From Alcanivorax sp. S71-1-4 (lineage in GTDB: Bacteria > Pseudomonadota > Gammaproteobacteria > Pseudomonadales > Alcanivoracaceae): a stretch of DNA of 64,000 bases. The stretch lies in NCBI RefSeq assembly GCF_009846755.1, contig NZ_AQOR01000012.1, positions 42,451 through 106,450 of the forward strand, read 5' to 3'. Below, in pieces: positions 18,344 to 27,505 of the stretch; position 1 is the stretch's first letter; each line of letters starts with the position of its first letter. The notes under the pieces were generated by a model. The model did not search any database, was not told the origin of the DNA, and worked only from the letters and a program-made list of their open reading frames with translations. Made by a program: the position numbers and the translations under genes.

Positions 18344-19197
18344 GATGGTTCCCGTTTTGACGCCTGGACGGAGAGTGCGCTGATGCGTTGCGTATAGCCG
18401 GCGCGGGCGCGCTCGTCGAGCTGATCCAGAATGCGGCGGTCGCCAAATACCCGGCGCAGGCCGCGCAACAGCCTCTGTGGCGCCACGCCCTGCAGCGGCG
18501 GCGCCACCGCCAGGTAACGCGGCACGGTCACCTCCGGCAGCCCTTGCACCACGGCATCGAACACCGCATCGGCGACCTGCTCCGGTGTCGCCGTCGGCAC
18601 ACCGCGCCCGGCCTCATCCGTCCCGGAGGCCAGTTCAGTGGTGACCTTGGACGGCATCACCGTGGTGAACTGCACGCCGCTGTCGCGGTATTCCTCACGC
18701 AGTGTCTCGGTGAAACCGACCACAGCGAATTTGGTGCCGCAGTACACGGCCAGCCCGGGCACGGCAATCTTGCCGGCCAGGGACGCCACGTTCACCACAT
18801 GACCTTGCCCGCGCGCGAGCATGCCCGGCAGCGCCAGCTTGCAACCGTGGATCACGCCACGGAAATTGATGTCGATCTGGGTATCACTGAGGTCATCATC
18901 CTCGGCCAGAAAATCACCGGCAGGCATGATCCCGGCGTTGTTGATCAGCACATCCAGCGGCCCCAGTGCCCGCTCGGTGGCGTCCAGAAAGGCCCGGAAC
19001 GATCCCCTGTCGCGCACGTCCAGCGGCAGGCCCACGCCGCCCAATGTGGCAGCGGCCTGTTCCGCCAGTACCAGGTCGATATCGCCGAGGCTGACCCTGG
19101 CCCCCGCCTGGCTGAGCCGCCGGGCGATGGCCAGGCCGATGCCCCGCCCGCCGCCGGTGATGGCCACTACCTTTCCTTTCAATGTGTTACGCGTCAT
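18340..19197 (-). CDS. Short-chain dehydrogenase/reductase
   Basis: This is a 285-residue classical SDR with cofactor motif TGGGRGIG, NNAG, a catalytic serine region (VNVASLAGK) and YxxxK (YCGTK). DIDLV after the second strand suggests NAD(H) preference. The start at 19197 has an ideal GGAGA site 8 bases upstream. The C-terminal extension (about 40 residues rich in Arg) resembles SDRs paired with BVMOs. It heads the SDR-BVMO-patatin operon and faces away from the AraC-type gene across a 124-base shared promoter region. Confidence 0.9.
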   Translation of the reverse strand: MTRNTLKGKVVAITGGGRGIGLAIARRLSQAGARVSLGDIDLVLAEQAAATLGGVGLPLDVRDRGSFRAFLDATERALGPLDVLINNAGIMPAGDFLAEDDDLSDTQIDINFRGVIHGCKLALPGMLARGQGHVVNVASLAGKIAVPGLAVYCGTKFAVVGFTETLREEYRDSGVQFTTVMPSKVTTELASGTDEAGRGVPTATPEQVADAVFDAVVQGLPEVTVPRYLAVAPPLQGVAPQRLLRGLRRVFGDRRILDQLDERARAGYTQRISALSVQASKREPS

Positions 19198-19321
19198 GGT
19201 GTCTCCTTTCACTGCAACCGTGACATTGGCCAATGATTCTATCCGGCCACCGGACGGTGCGTGATGCGAACGGGCGCCAGGTTGCTTATCATCAGGGGCC
19301 ACCGACCAGCGAAGCCGAGCC

Positions 19322-20353
19322 GTGCGCGATTTTCAGCATCAGCCCTCCATTCCCATCGCCTACCTGCAACTGCTGGTGGAGATCCTCGGCGAGCGCGGCA
19401 TCAGCGCCACACAGCTGCTGCACGGACAGCCGCTCGACCCGGCGCTGCTGGACGATAACCAGGCCCGCATGTCGCCACTGCAATGGACCCGGCTGGTGCT
19501 GCGCGCCCAGGCGCTGACCGATGACCCCGGCCTGGGCTACGAATACGGGCTGCGCATGCGCCCCACCGCCCACGGCGTGCTCGGCTACGCTGCCATGAGC
19601 AGCGCCAGCCTGCGCCAGGCGCAGGAAATCTCGGCCCGCTACAATCGCCTGCGGCAGGCCGGCTTCAGTTTTGAATTCCATGAAGACGATGACGCCGGGT
19701 ATCTCGAACTGATCCAGCGGCAACCGATCCCGGTGGCGCGCACCTTCTTTATCGAAAACATCCTGCTCGGCCTGGCCGGTGCCACGGCGGTGCTGCTGGG
19801 GCGCACACTGGCGGAGTTGACCGACCTGGAAATCTGGTTCGATATGCCCGAGCCACCCTATTACGCCGCCTGGGCCGCGCGGCTGCCGACGCTGCGTTTC
19901 AACCAGCGCGGCAATCTGCTGCGCCTGCCGGCGCACTACCTGTCGCTGCGCCCGGTGCTGGCCGACCCGCTGGCCTCACAGCAGGCCATTGCCCTGTGCG
20001 AGCGGGAACTGGCGCTGGCCGCCGGGCAGGACAGCGATATCACCGCCCATGTGCGCGCCGCGCTGGCGCCGCAGGATGGCGGCGGCTACCCGACACTGGC
20101 GGCCCTGTGCGCACCGCTGCACATCAGCAGCCGCACATTGAAACGCCGCCTGCAACAACAGGGCACCTCGTATCTGCTGTTGCTCGAAGAAGCCCGCCAA
20201 CAGGACGCGCGCCGTTTGCTGGCGCACTCGCAACTGCCGGTGCGCGATATCGCCACCCGGCTGGGCTACGACAACCCGGCCAATTTCACCCGTGCGTTTC
20301 GTCGCTGGACCGGCGAAACGCCTTCTGATTACCGCGAACGCCATCGGTCATGA
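19322..20353 (+). CDS. AraC family regulator, arabinose-binding-like N-domain (VirS-type)
   Basis: This is a 343-residue regulator starting with GTG. The N-terminal 200 residues match the AraC_binding (PF12625-type) layout (IPIAYLQLLVEILGERGI, then GVLGYAAMSSASLRQA). The C-terminus holds a double helix-turn-helix (HISSRTLKRRLQQQG and VRDIATRLGYDNPANFTRAFRRW). It is divergent from the SDR-BVMO-patatin operon, the same logic as VirS facing the mymA operon in mycobacteria, and is probably its effector-dependent activator. It also overlaps the MATE gene start (ATGA), so that exporter is likely co-expressed. Confidence 0.88.
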   Translation: MRDFQHQPSIPIAYLQLLVEILGERGISATQLLHGQPLDPALLDDNQARMSPLQWTRLVLRAQALTDDPGLGYEYGLRMRPTAHGVLGYAAMSSASLRQAQEISARYNRLRQAGFSFEFHEDDDAGYLELIQRQPIPVARTFFIENILLGLAGATAVLLGRTLAELTDLEIWFDMPEPPYYAAWAARLPTLRFNQRGNLLRLPAHYLSLRPVLADPLASQQAIALCERELALAAGQDSDITAHVRAALAPQDGGGYPTLAALCAPLHISSRTLKRRLQQQGTSYLLLLEEARQQDARRLLAHSQLPVRDIATRLGYDNPANFTRAFRRWTGETPSDYRERHRS

Positions 20354-21672
20354 ACATTCCCGGTTACCGCGACCTGATCCGGCTGGCCATTCCCGTGATC
20401 CTGGCCAACGCCGCCGTACCCCTGCTCGGCCTGGCGGACACGGCGGTGATCGGCCGTACCGGCGACGCCGCCGCGCTCGGCGCGATTGCGCTGGGGGCGC
20501 TGATTTTCAGTTTCCTGTACTGGGGCTTCGGTTTTCTGCGCATGGGCACCACCGGTTTTACCGCGCAGGCCGCCGGTGCCGGTGACTGGCCGGAAGTGCG
20601 TGCGGCATTGGCCCGCGCGCTGCTGCTCGGGCTGGGCATTGGCGTCACGCTGATTCTGTTCCAGTGGCCGCTGGGCCTGGCCGCGCTGGCGCTGCTCAAC
20701 GGCAGCGAATCGGTCGAACAAGGTGTGCAGCAGTATTTTCATATCCGTATCTGGGGCGCGCCGGCCACGCTCGGCCTGTTCGCCCTGCTCGGCACGCTGA
20801 TCGGCCTCGGCCACACGCGGCAACTGCTGTGGCTGCAACTGTTTCTCAATGGCCTGAACGTGCTGCTGGACGTGCTGTTCGTGGCCGGTTTCGGCTGGGG
20901 CGTGCGCGGTATCGCGCTGGGCACGGTGATTGCGGAATGGACCTCGCTGCTGCTCGGCCTGTGGATGGTGGTGCGGCTGATTCGCCCGCTGGACGACGCA
21001 CCGCTGTGGCCCTGGCAGCGCATTCTGGTGCGCGAGCACTGGCTGCGCACCCTGCGCGCCAACGCCGACATCATGTGGCGCACGCTGATGCTGCTGTTCG
21101 GCTTTGCATGGTTTACCGACCAGGGCGCCCGGTTTGGTGATGTGACGCTGGCCGCGAACCATATCCTGCTGCAGTTCATTTCCCTGTCGGCGTTTTTTCT
21201 CGACGGTTATGCGTTCGTGGTGGAATCGCAGGTGGGCCGGGCCATGGGCGCGCGGCAGGCGCTGTGGTTCCGGCAGGTGATAGAACGCTCGACGATCCTG
21301 GCGGCGCTCACCGCCGTGGGGCTGGCCTTGCTGGTGTGGCTGCCGGGGCCGCTGTTTATTGATGCGCTGACCACTGTCGACGCCGTGCGCGAGGCCGCGC
21401 GCGCGTACCTGCCGTGGGCGGCGCTGTATGTGCTGTGTTCGTTTGTCGCGTTCCAGCTCGACGGGATCTTTATCGGCACCACCGAGAGCCGGCCCATGCG
21501 CAACGCCACCGCACTGGCGCTGCTGGCGTTTCTGCTCGCGGCCTGGGCACTGGTGCCGCCGTATGCCAACCACGGGCTGTGGCTGGCGTTCGTGCTGTTC
21601 GTGATCGCGCGCGGCATCACGCTGGGCGCGTATCTGCCGGCATTGCATCGACGCATCAGGGAGGTGGTATGA
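20350..21672 (+). CDS. MATE family efflux transporter (DinF-like)
   Basis: This is a 440-residue inner-membrane protein with about twelve hydrophobic segments. It shows the MATE/DinF pattern near the N-terminus (LADTAVIGRTGDAAALGAIALG, with FGFLRMGTTGFTAQAAG) and the same in the second half. DinF-type MATE proteins export organic compounds using ion gradients. It is translationally coupled to both neighbours by ATGA overlaps (AraC regulator upstream, ABM gene downstream), so all three probably form one operon. The substrate is not known. Confidence 0.9.
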   Translation: MNIPGYRDLIRLAIPVILANAAVPLLGLADTAVIGRTGDAAALGAIALGALIFSFLYWGFGFLRMGTTGFTAQAAGAGDWPEVRAALARALLLGLGIGVTLILFQWPLGLAALALLNGSESVEQGVQQYFHIRIWGAPATLGLFALLGTLIGLGHTRQLLWLQLFLNGLNVLLDVLFVAGFGWGVRGIALGTVIAEWTSLLLGLWMVVRLIRPLDDAPLWPWQRILVREHWLRTLRANADIMWRTLMLLFGFAWFTDQGARFGDVTLAANHILLQFISLSAFFLDGYAFVVESQVGRAMGARQALWFRQVIERSTILAALTAVGLALLVWLPGPLFIDALTTVDAVREAARAYLPWAALYVLCSFVAFQLDGIFIGTTESRPMRNATALALLAFLLAAWALVPPYANHGLWLAFVLFVIARGITLGAYLPALHRRIREVV

Positions 21673-21992
21673 AATTCATTTTTGAAGTGCACATCCGCGA
21701 CGGCTGTACGGCAGAGCAATACGCCGACGCCTGGGTGCGCGCCAGTGAGCTGATCCAGCAGGCACCCGGCGCGCGCGGCACGACGCTGCATCGCAAAATC
21801 GGTGATCCGCGCACACTGATCGCCATCGCCTATTGGGACAGCAAGGCGCAGCGTGACGCGATGGAAGCGGTGCCGAACCCGGCGGTGGACGCGATCATCC
21901 GCGACGCCGCGCAATATTGTGATATCCGCCTGATCGGTGAATTCGAGGAACCGGAATGGGTGGTCACTCCCGCGCCGCCTGCCACGCCCTGA
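21669..21992 (+). CDS. Small dimeric alpha/beta-barrel (ABM-like) protein
   Basis: This 107-residue protein starts at an ATGA overlap with the MATE gene. The pattern (FIFEVHIRDGC, AWVRASELIQQAPGARGTTLHRKIGD, IAIAYWDSKAQRDAM) fits the antibiotic-biosynthesis-monooxygenase / stress-responsive dimeric barrel superfamily. Many members are cofactor-free oxygenases or haem-degrading enzymes, but function varies widely. The last 29 bases overlap the convergent C13 peptidase gene. It is cytoplasmic, with no signal peptide. Confidence 0.7.
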   Translation: MKFIFEVHIRDGCTAEQYADAWVRASELIQQAPGARGTTLHRKIGDPRTLIAIAYWDSKAQRDAMEAVPNPAVDAIIRDAAQYCDIRLIGEFEEPEWVVTPAPPATP

Positions 21993-23607
21993 GCTGCGCC
22001 AGGATCGGCTCCGGAGCGTGGATCTGCGGTTCGGATGGCACCGTAATGCCCTGCTCCACCTCGCGTTCCAGCACGCGCGCTTTGGCCTGGTGAAACGCGG
22101 CGACAAAATCGCCGTCTGCCGCCAGCGTGTCGCGGAAATAGGCGCCGCCGAAATAGGTGAAATCCGCCTCGTCGGAACACCCAAACGACGTGCGGTCTGA
22201 ACGTGCGGCGGTCATGACCAGCGTTTGCTCATCCGCCAGCGGTGGAATAAACCCGCCCGAGTAACAGGCCGACACCAGCACCACTTTCCAGCGGATACCA
22301 CTTTCAGCCAGCAGTTCGGCCAGCGTTTCCGCCGGCAACGCCGGCAGGTTCAGGCCACGTTGCTGCAACGAGAACTGGTGGTCAGCGGAGCCGTGGCTGG
22401 TGAGGAACACGAACAGGATATCGCGCTCGCTGTCCATCTGCTCTGCCAGCCGCGCCAGCGCACGGCGCACGCTGGTCACGGTCGCCAGAGGATAGGTGTC
22501 GGTGGTGGTGCGGCTGTTGACCAGCGTGATGTGCCGCTCGCCGGTATCAAACCAGTGGCCAAACATCTCGCTGACGTATTCCACTTCCCGGCGAAATACT
22601 TCCTGGGTGCCGTCGCCGGCGATGGCCAGCAGATACAGGTTGATCGCCTCGTCACCCGGCGCCACCGCTGCCAGCGCCTGCTCCAGCAGGGCCGGCTGGT
22701 TGTACAGCAGCGGTTCCACACTCGCCGCGATCTCCGCCTGCCGCGCCGCCATGGCCGGCAGGAAACGGCCCTGCCGCCACCGCCCTGCCTGCGCCGGGCG
22801 GTCGTCACTGAATTCGTGCCGGCCTTCGCCGTGCGGGTGACCGTAGGCAAACGCGCCCTGATAACGGCTGCCATCGGGATAGCGCAGCGTGCCCTGCCCC
22901 TGGAACAGGCTGTTGGCAAATTCACCCTCGTAATGCCGCCCGTCCGCGCCGTCAAAAACACCGTCGCCCGTCAGTTGCCCCTGCCAGAAAGCGCCTCGGT
23001 AGACGTTGCCCTCGGCATCGGTGTATTCGCCTTCGCCCTCGAACGCCCAGTCCACAAAGGCACCCTGATAGTGGCCGCCGGCACCGTCGCTGAACTGGCC
23101 GTTCACGGGTGCGCCGTCAACGAATTCACCACGGTATTCGCGGCCATCGGACAGACTGAGCCGGCCAGGTCCGTGCAACTGCCAGTGCCGGAATGTGCCC
23201 TGATGCAGGCCGCCGTACGCATCGGCGAACGCGCCGCTGACGAACTCGCCCTGTGCAAATTCCCCCTGGTAACTGCCGCCGTCGGGCATCTCCAGCAAAC
23301 CACGGCCATGCATCATGCCGTGCTGGATGGCGCCCTGGTAACGTTCACCGGAGGCACTCACCAGATGGCCTGCGCCGGACAGCTCACCGGCCAGGAAGTC
23401 TCCTTCGTAAAAGCTGCCGTCGGGCCAGTCGAGCCGCCCCTGCCCGTGCATCAGCCCGTCCCGCAGGGGCCCCTGATAGCGGGCGCCGTCAACCAGCCGG
23501 GCATCCGGCGCCAGGTGCAGTGCCAGCAGGTACCCCAGCAGGCCACCGGCACAGAGCCACAGCAGCAGCCGTACCGGCTTGCAAAAGAGTCGGGAGAAAA
23601 ACGCCAT
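21964..23607 (-). CDS. MORN-repeat / C13 (legumain-like) cysteine peptidase fusion
   Basis: This 547-residue protein has a short N-terminal membrane segment (LLLWLCAGGLLGYLLAL). About nine MORN-type repeats follow, of the form Y-x-G-x-F-x-x-G-x-x-x-G-x-G (about 43-280). The C-terminal part is a clan CD peptidase domain (about 290-530) with His405 (TSHGS) and Cys448 (SACYSGG), spaced 43 apart as in C13 enzymes. The peptidase is expected in the periplasm, anchored by the first segment. MORN repeats in eukaryotes contact membranes or proteins; here they could position the protease. It overlaps the convergent ABM gene by 29 bases and has a repeat element just upstream. Substrate and role are unknown. 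Confidence 0.85.
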   Translation of the reverse strand: MAFFSRLFCKPVRLLLWLCAGGLLGYLLALHLAPDARLVDGARYQGPLRDGLMHGQGRLDWPDGSFYEGDFLAGELSGAGHLVSASGERYQGAIQHGMMHGRGLLEMPDGGSYQGEFAQGEFVSGAFADAYGGLHQGTFRHWQLHGPGRLSLSDGREYRGEFVDGAPVNGQFSDGAGGHYQGAFVDWAFEGEGEYTDAEGNVYRGAFWQGQLTGDGVFDGADGRHYEGEFANSLFQGQGTLRYPDGSRYQGAFAYGHPHGEGRHEFSDDRPAQAGRWRQGRFLPAMAARQAEIAASVEPLLYNQPALLEQALAAVAPGDEAINLYLLAIAGDGTQEVFRREVEYVSEMFGHWFDTGERHITLVNSRTTTDTYPLATVTSVRRALARLAEQMDSERDILFVFLTSHGSADHQFSLQQRGLNLPALPAETLAELLAESGIRWKVVLVSACYSGGFIPPLADEQTLVMTAARSDRTSFGCSDEADFTYFGGAYFRDTLAADGDFVAAFHQAKARVLEREVEQGITVPSEPQIHAPEPILAQLRAWQAARE

Positions 23608-23644
23608 GCCGCCCCACCAGAAAAAATCCGTCGACAGGCAGTCT

Positions 23645-23947
23645 AGGGCCTGTTCACACTCATTCCAACGGCCCTGTTGAGCCTGAAAACGCGCCGATCA
23701 AGGCGTGAGGAGAGAAGTTTGGTGGGCCCAAATGAACGAGAGTCTGCCCCGCGAGCGCAGCGAGTGCATTGGGCACGAGCAACGCGGAGCGGCGCGTTTT
23801 CAGGCTCAACCCGAAGGGCTGACCCTGTTTTGCCGCCCCGCCGCGTTAGCCGCTGCTCATGTGGACCCGCCACACTACGCACCGGCTGCCTTGCGGGGCG
23901 GCAAAACAGGGCCAGCAGGGCCATTGGAATGAGTGTGAACAGGCCCT
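23645..23947. repeat. MITE-like element with 35-bp terminal inverted repeats and two internal hairpins
   Basis: The ends 23645-23679 and 23913-23947 are inverted repeats of 35 bases with two mismatches (AGGGCCTGTTCACACTCATT...). Inside are two perfect inverted repeats: 23677-23695 with 23791-23809 (19 bp) and 23823-23839 with 23895-23911 (17 bp). The 303 bases encode nothing convincing. They occupy the 369-base gap between the starts of the C13 peptidase gene and the end of the DUF1302 gene. It may be a non-autonomous mobile element or a structured RNA/DNA element. Confidence 0.85.
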
Positions 23948-23976
23948 GGCAGAGGTTCACCTGATCAGGCCGCCGG

Positions 23977-25842
23977 TCAGAAACTCACGCTCAGGCTCAC
24001 CGCGACAAAATCACGGTCGCCCAGGCTGTAGCCGGGGTGGGTGAGGTAATCCGTGTAGCTGATGCCGGCATACCAGCTATTGAGATAGTCCGCGTCCAGT
24101 GCCACGGATACGGCACGGGCCCCTTCACTGAAGACACCGTTGCCGGCATCGCCCTGCACATCGTGCGACCAGGCCAGTGACGGACGCAGGTTCACGCCGG
24201 CGAACACATCGTTGTAGCGCAGCATGGCGCGGGTGCGGTATCCCCAGGCCGTGCGAGTGACATAGCCCTCATTGTGGCAATAGTTCACCAGCACCCCACC
24301 GGTGTCACATTCCGCCCCGGGCCTGCCGCCGGGGCCGGCGCCGTAGCGCACGTCACGCGAGGACGCCAGGCCACCGGTGTGCACGGCACCCACTTCGCCC
24401 GCGAGCGTCAGCTGCGCAGCCCCCAAGACCGGCCCGAACGCGCCAATCAGCGAGGTTTGCCACTGCGTCACTTCCTTGCGCTGGTAACCGCGATAATCCT
24501 GGCCCGGCACCAGGCTCAGCGGCGAGGCACCGGCATAGGCCGGGCCAAGCGGTTTCACGCCGGCATACACAATATCCGTGGCATTGACCTGGACCGGCAG
24601 GTTCGGCCGGTAGCTCACTTCGCCGCTCCAGGCGAGCCCGCCGGGCAGGCTGGTGGAAAAACTCGCGCCGTAGAGGCGGATGTCTTCCGGATAGCTGAGG
24701 TAATAGCGCGCGTTGGCCCCCACCACGACCGGCGCCAGGGCGCCGAAGCCGGCGGCGTTGGCATAGACGGTGGTGTCCGGCAGCATGCCGCCCAGGTATG
24801 GGGTACGGCTGTGATAGGTCATCGCGTACAGGCCCAGCTCTGTGGCGGCGGCAGGCAGCCAGGTGGTCAGCGCCACGCCGTATTGCCCGGCATCGCGCGC
24901 CTCGCGGTCCGGCGCGCGCGGCATGAGCACGCCTTCATCGGGCATGCCCCAGCGCACGCCCTGTGCAACCAGGGCCGCCAGGGTGGTGTCGGCGATAACG
25001 GCCGCTGTCGCGGGCGGCGCGCCGCCGGCCAGTGCCTGGGCGTAGAGGGCATCATAGGTATCGTCGCGGGTAATCAGCATCGCCAGGTTGTCATCACAAC
25101 CGGGCGCAACGATATCCGCTGTGGAAAAAAACGTGCCGCAGTTTTCCAGCACGCTGGCTTCCCAGTGCAGTTGATAAAACAGCTCGACGGTCACGTTGTC
25201 GCTCAGTGACTGGGACAGATACAGCAGCTCGGTCGGCAGCAACCCTTCGCGCACTTCCGCGCCCGGGCGCCGGAACGCCGGCACATCCACCGGATTGATG
25301 GCGTTGATGCCGCCGCGCAGAAAGGTGCTTTCGCCCCAGTTCACCACCTGCCGGCCAAGCCGCACCAGGCCCGGTTGCGCGGCCAGTTCAAAACGGTGAT
25401 CCACATAGGCATCCAGCAACTGGGCGCCGCGCGTGCGCGCGGCACGCTCGCGGCCATGGTCACGGATCGGCTTGAACGGGCGTTCGCCATCGTGCAGCTC
25501 GACGTCATACCAGTACTTGCCACGCACGAACAGGCCGCTGTCACCGTAGCGGACACTGAGACCGTGGACCCCTTTGATCACCTGCGAGACAAGATCGCCG
25601 CGACGGAAATTCAGACGGCCGTCATCGCCGGCTTCTGACAGCGCATTGCCGCCTTTATTCAGGCCAATGAATTCCGGGTCCGGTGACGCCGTGGACCAGG
25701 CGGCCCCCACTGACAGGGTCGATTCCAGCGAGGTCTCCACCGGTTGCTCGGTCAACATCAGCGCACTGACCGGCATCGCCGGCAGCAGCGCGCAGGTCAG
25801 TGCCGACGCCGCTCTTCCCCCGGCAGGCCATTGTTTGCCCAT
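23977..25842 (-). CDS. DUF1302 family outer-membrane protein
   Basis: This 621-residue protein has a signal-like N-terminus (ASALTCALLPAMPVSA) and the conserved DUF1302 blocks LVSQVIKGVHGLSVRYGDSGLFVRGKYWYD, LVRLGRQVVNWGES and GGINAINPVD in shortened form. It ends in aromatic beta-strands (DFVAVSLSVSF), as outer-membrane barrels do. The family is common in Pseudomonas and alkane degraders and normally sits beside a DUF1329 lipoprotein; no such partner is here. A role in lipid or sterol passage has been suggested for relatives, but none is established for this gene. The start at 25842 is the first one giving a signal peptide. Confidence 0.85.
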   Translation of the reverse strand: MGKQWPAGGRAASALTCALLPAMPVSALMLTEQPVETSLESTLSVGAAWSTASPDPEFIGLNKGGNALSEAGDDGRLNFRRGDLVSQVIKGVHGLSVRYGDSGLFVRGKYWYDVELHDGERPFKPIRDHGRERAARTRGAQLLDAYVDHRFELAAQPGLVRLGRQVVNWGESTFLRGGINAINPVDVPAFRRPGAEVREGLLPTELLYLSQSLSDNVTVELFYQLHWEASVLENCGTFFSTADIVAPGCDDNLAMLITRDDTYDALYAQALAGGAPPATAAVIADTTLAALVAQGVRWGMPDEGVLMPRAPDREARDAGQYGVALTTWLPAAATELGLYAMTYHSRTPYLGGMLPDTTVYANAAGFGALAPVVVGANARYYLSYPEDIRLYGASFSTSLPGGLAWSGEVSYRPNLPVQVNATDIVYAGVKPLGPAYAGASPLSLVPGQDYRGYQRKEVTQWQTSLIGAFGPVLGAAQLTLAGEVGAVHTGGLASSRDVRYGAGPGGRPGAECDTGGVLVNYCHNEGYVTRTAWGYRTRAMLRYNDVFAGVNLRPSLAWSHDVQGDAGNGVFSEGARAVSVALDADYLNSWYAGISYTDYLTHPGYSLGDRDFVAVSLSVSF

Positions 25843-26203
25843 CGATTCCCCCCCAGCAGTTCTTACCCCGGCACACATGCCCCCGCAGCATGTTGGCCGG
25901 TCTGTTTTCGGCATCCGGGCACGATGCTGTTGCGCCAGCCCGGCACGGACCGCCCGAGTTATAGAGAAAAACCTGCGTGCCCGCCAGAGGAAACTGGCGC
26001 AGGGCGACGACGGCCGCTTCGCCGCGTCATGCAGAATCCGGCAACTCTCCCCCTGAATCCGGCTACCGCCCGCTCGCGCCCGGCGCACACACTTGAACCA
26101 GCCCGTCGCGGCCTGTGCCACACCTCTTCACGCGCTCTACGCAAGGCGCACCGGAATATCGCAGCAGGCCCCGTCGGGATTGCGTCACCGGAGGCAACCG
26201 ACC
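25843..26203. other. Divergent promoter region between DUF1302 and LpxR-family genes
   Basis: The 361 bases separate two divergently read envelope genes and must hold both promoters. I see no clear -35/-10 pair, operator palindrome or conserved short ORF in it. The only firm signal is the GGAGG ribosome site at 26190-26194 for the right-hand gene. Confidence 0.5.
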
Positions 26204-27256
26204 ATGCACCGCACGCTCTTCCCTGTCCTGCTCACCCTGACCCTGTGGCCGGCGCTGTACGCGGGGGCGGTTGCCGCCCAGGCGCCGGAAGCCTGGAATA
26301 CCGGCTGGGCGCTGTATGTCGACAACGACGTGCTGACACCGCGCTCTACCGACCGGGACTACACCGGCGGCTTTTCGCTGACCCTGTCCGGTCGCCGCGC
26401 CGCTGAGTGGCCGCTGTCGCTGCAACCGCTGCTCGGCGGTATCAACCATCTGCTGCTGCCTGCCGCACGTGGCAGCGGACATGCACTGCACAGCCTGGAG
26501 ACCGGCCTGACGGTGTTCACACCGGAAGACATCGAACAGATGGCCGCGCGCCCGGACGACCGTCCCTACGCCAGCCTGCTGTACGTCAGCAATACCGCAC
26601 AGCATGTTGAACCCGGTCGCGACGTTGCCTGGACCACCACGCTGACCCTGGGTGTGCTCGGGCTCGATCTGGTCGCCGACCTGCAGGACCATTTTCACAA
26701 GGCCATCGGCTCCACCGAACCGAAAGGCTGGGACAACCAGATTTCACAGGGAGGCGAGCTGACCGCGCGCTACAGCCTGGCACGGCAGCAGAAGCTGTTC
26801 GACGGCGGCTGGGACAACGGCCTCAATCACGAAACCACCCACACGCTGCGCACCAGCGTCGGCTATATCACCGATGTGTCCTGGGGCATGGCCACGCGCG
26901 TCGGCCTGCTGCGCACACCCTGGTGGTCGTTCAATCCGCAGCTGGTGGAATACGCGGAGAAATCCGTGCCAGTGAAACGGGCCAATACCCGCGAGCTGTA
27001 CCTGTGGGGTGGTTTTCAGATCAAGGCGCGGCTGTATAACGCCTTTTTGCAGGGACAGTTCCGCGACAGTGCCGTGACCTACACGCGCGGCGAGCTGGAA
27101 ACGTTCGTGCTGGAAACCTGGCTCGGTATCACGCAGCAATTTCGCAATGGCCTGCGCCTGAGCTATGTGTTGCGCGGCCAGACACGAGAGATTTCTGAAG
27201 GGCCGGCCTCGCGCAACAGCATCTGGGGTGGTGTGATCATCAGCCGGGCGTTCTGA
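26204..27256 (+). CDS. lpxR: LpxR-family lipid A 3'-O-deacylase, outer membrane
   Basis: This 350-residue protein has a signal peptide (LFPVLLTLTLWPALYAGAVAAQA) and the family's first-strand motif YVDNDVLTPRSTDRDYTGG, which carries the Asn-Asp pair of the LpxR active site, followed by RPYASLLYVS. It ends in GGVIISRAF, a typical barrel C-terminus. LpxR (DUF2219) of Salmonella removes the 3'-acyloxyacyl chain of lipid A at the outer membrane. The length is near the family's usual 300-350 residues. The start at 26204 is fixed by a GGAGG site. Only the family is certain; activity has not been shown here. Confidence 0.87.
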   Translation: MHRTLFPVLLTLTLWPALYAGAVAAQAPEAWNTGWALYVDNDVLTPRSTDRDYTGGFSLTLSGRRAAEWPLSLQPLLGGINHLLLPAARGSGHALHSLETGLTVFTPEDIEQMAARPDDRPYASLLYVSNTAQHVEPGRDVAWTTTLTLGVLGLDLVADLQDHFHKAIGSTEPKGWDNQISQGGELTARYSLARQQKLFDGGWDNGLNHETTHTLRTSVGYITDVSWGMATRVGLLRTPWWSFNPQLVEYAEKSVPVKRANTRELYLWGGFQIKARLYNAFLQGQFRDSAVTYTRGELETFVLETWLGITQQFRNGLRLSYVLRGQTREISEGPASRNSIWGGVIISRAF

Positions 27257-27271
27257 ACACCGCGTCAGTTC

Positions 27272-27505
27272 GTAGGGTGGGTAGAGCGAATGCGAAACCC
27301 ACCGGGTCCATGCCCGTTATTCACTCCCGCAAAATCATCGAAATCACCCAGGCCAGGGGTTTTCCGCTCGATGATGTCATCGTTTCGGTCTCCCACAAAA
27401 TCATCGAAATCACCCGGCTTGGGAGGTAGGTGGTTTCGATAGTTTTGTGCGAGCAGTGTGCGACATGGACATGGTGGGTTTCGCCTTTGGCTCTACCCAC
27501 CCTAC
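27272..27505. repeat. Palindromic intergenic repeat, copy B (longer variant)
   Basis: The same ends as copy A (GTAGGGTGGGTAGAGC... and ...CTCTACCCACCCTAC) bracket 234 bases. The left arm carries a few changes. The centre holds an extra stretch in which the block AAAATCATCGAAATCACC occurs twice, as if a second partial copy had inserted or been duplicated. The remaining 171 bases to the next gene hold its promoter, which I cannot pinpoint. Confidence 0.88.

Noticed and set aside
16346..18397. A plus-strand open frame of about 680 codons
   Set aside because: It is antisense to the patatin and BVMO genes; no ribosome site or domain.
23977..26121. Longer N-terminus for the DUF1302 protein starting at 26121
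   Set aside because: The extra 93 residues are Arg/Ser-rich, would precede and bury the signal peptide, and run far into the divergent promoter region.
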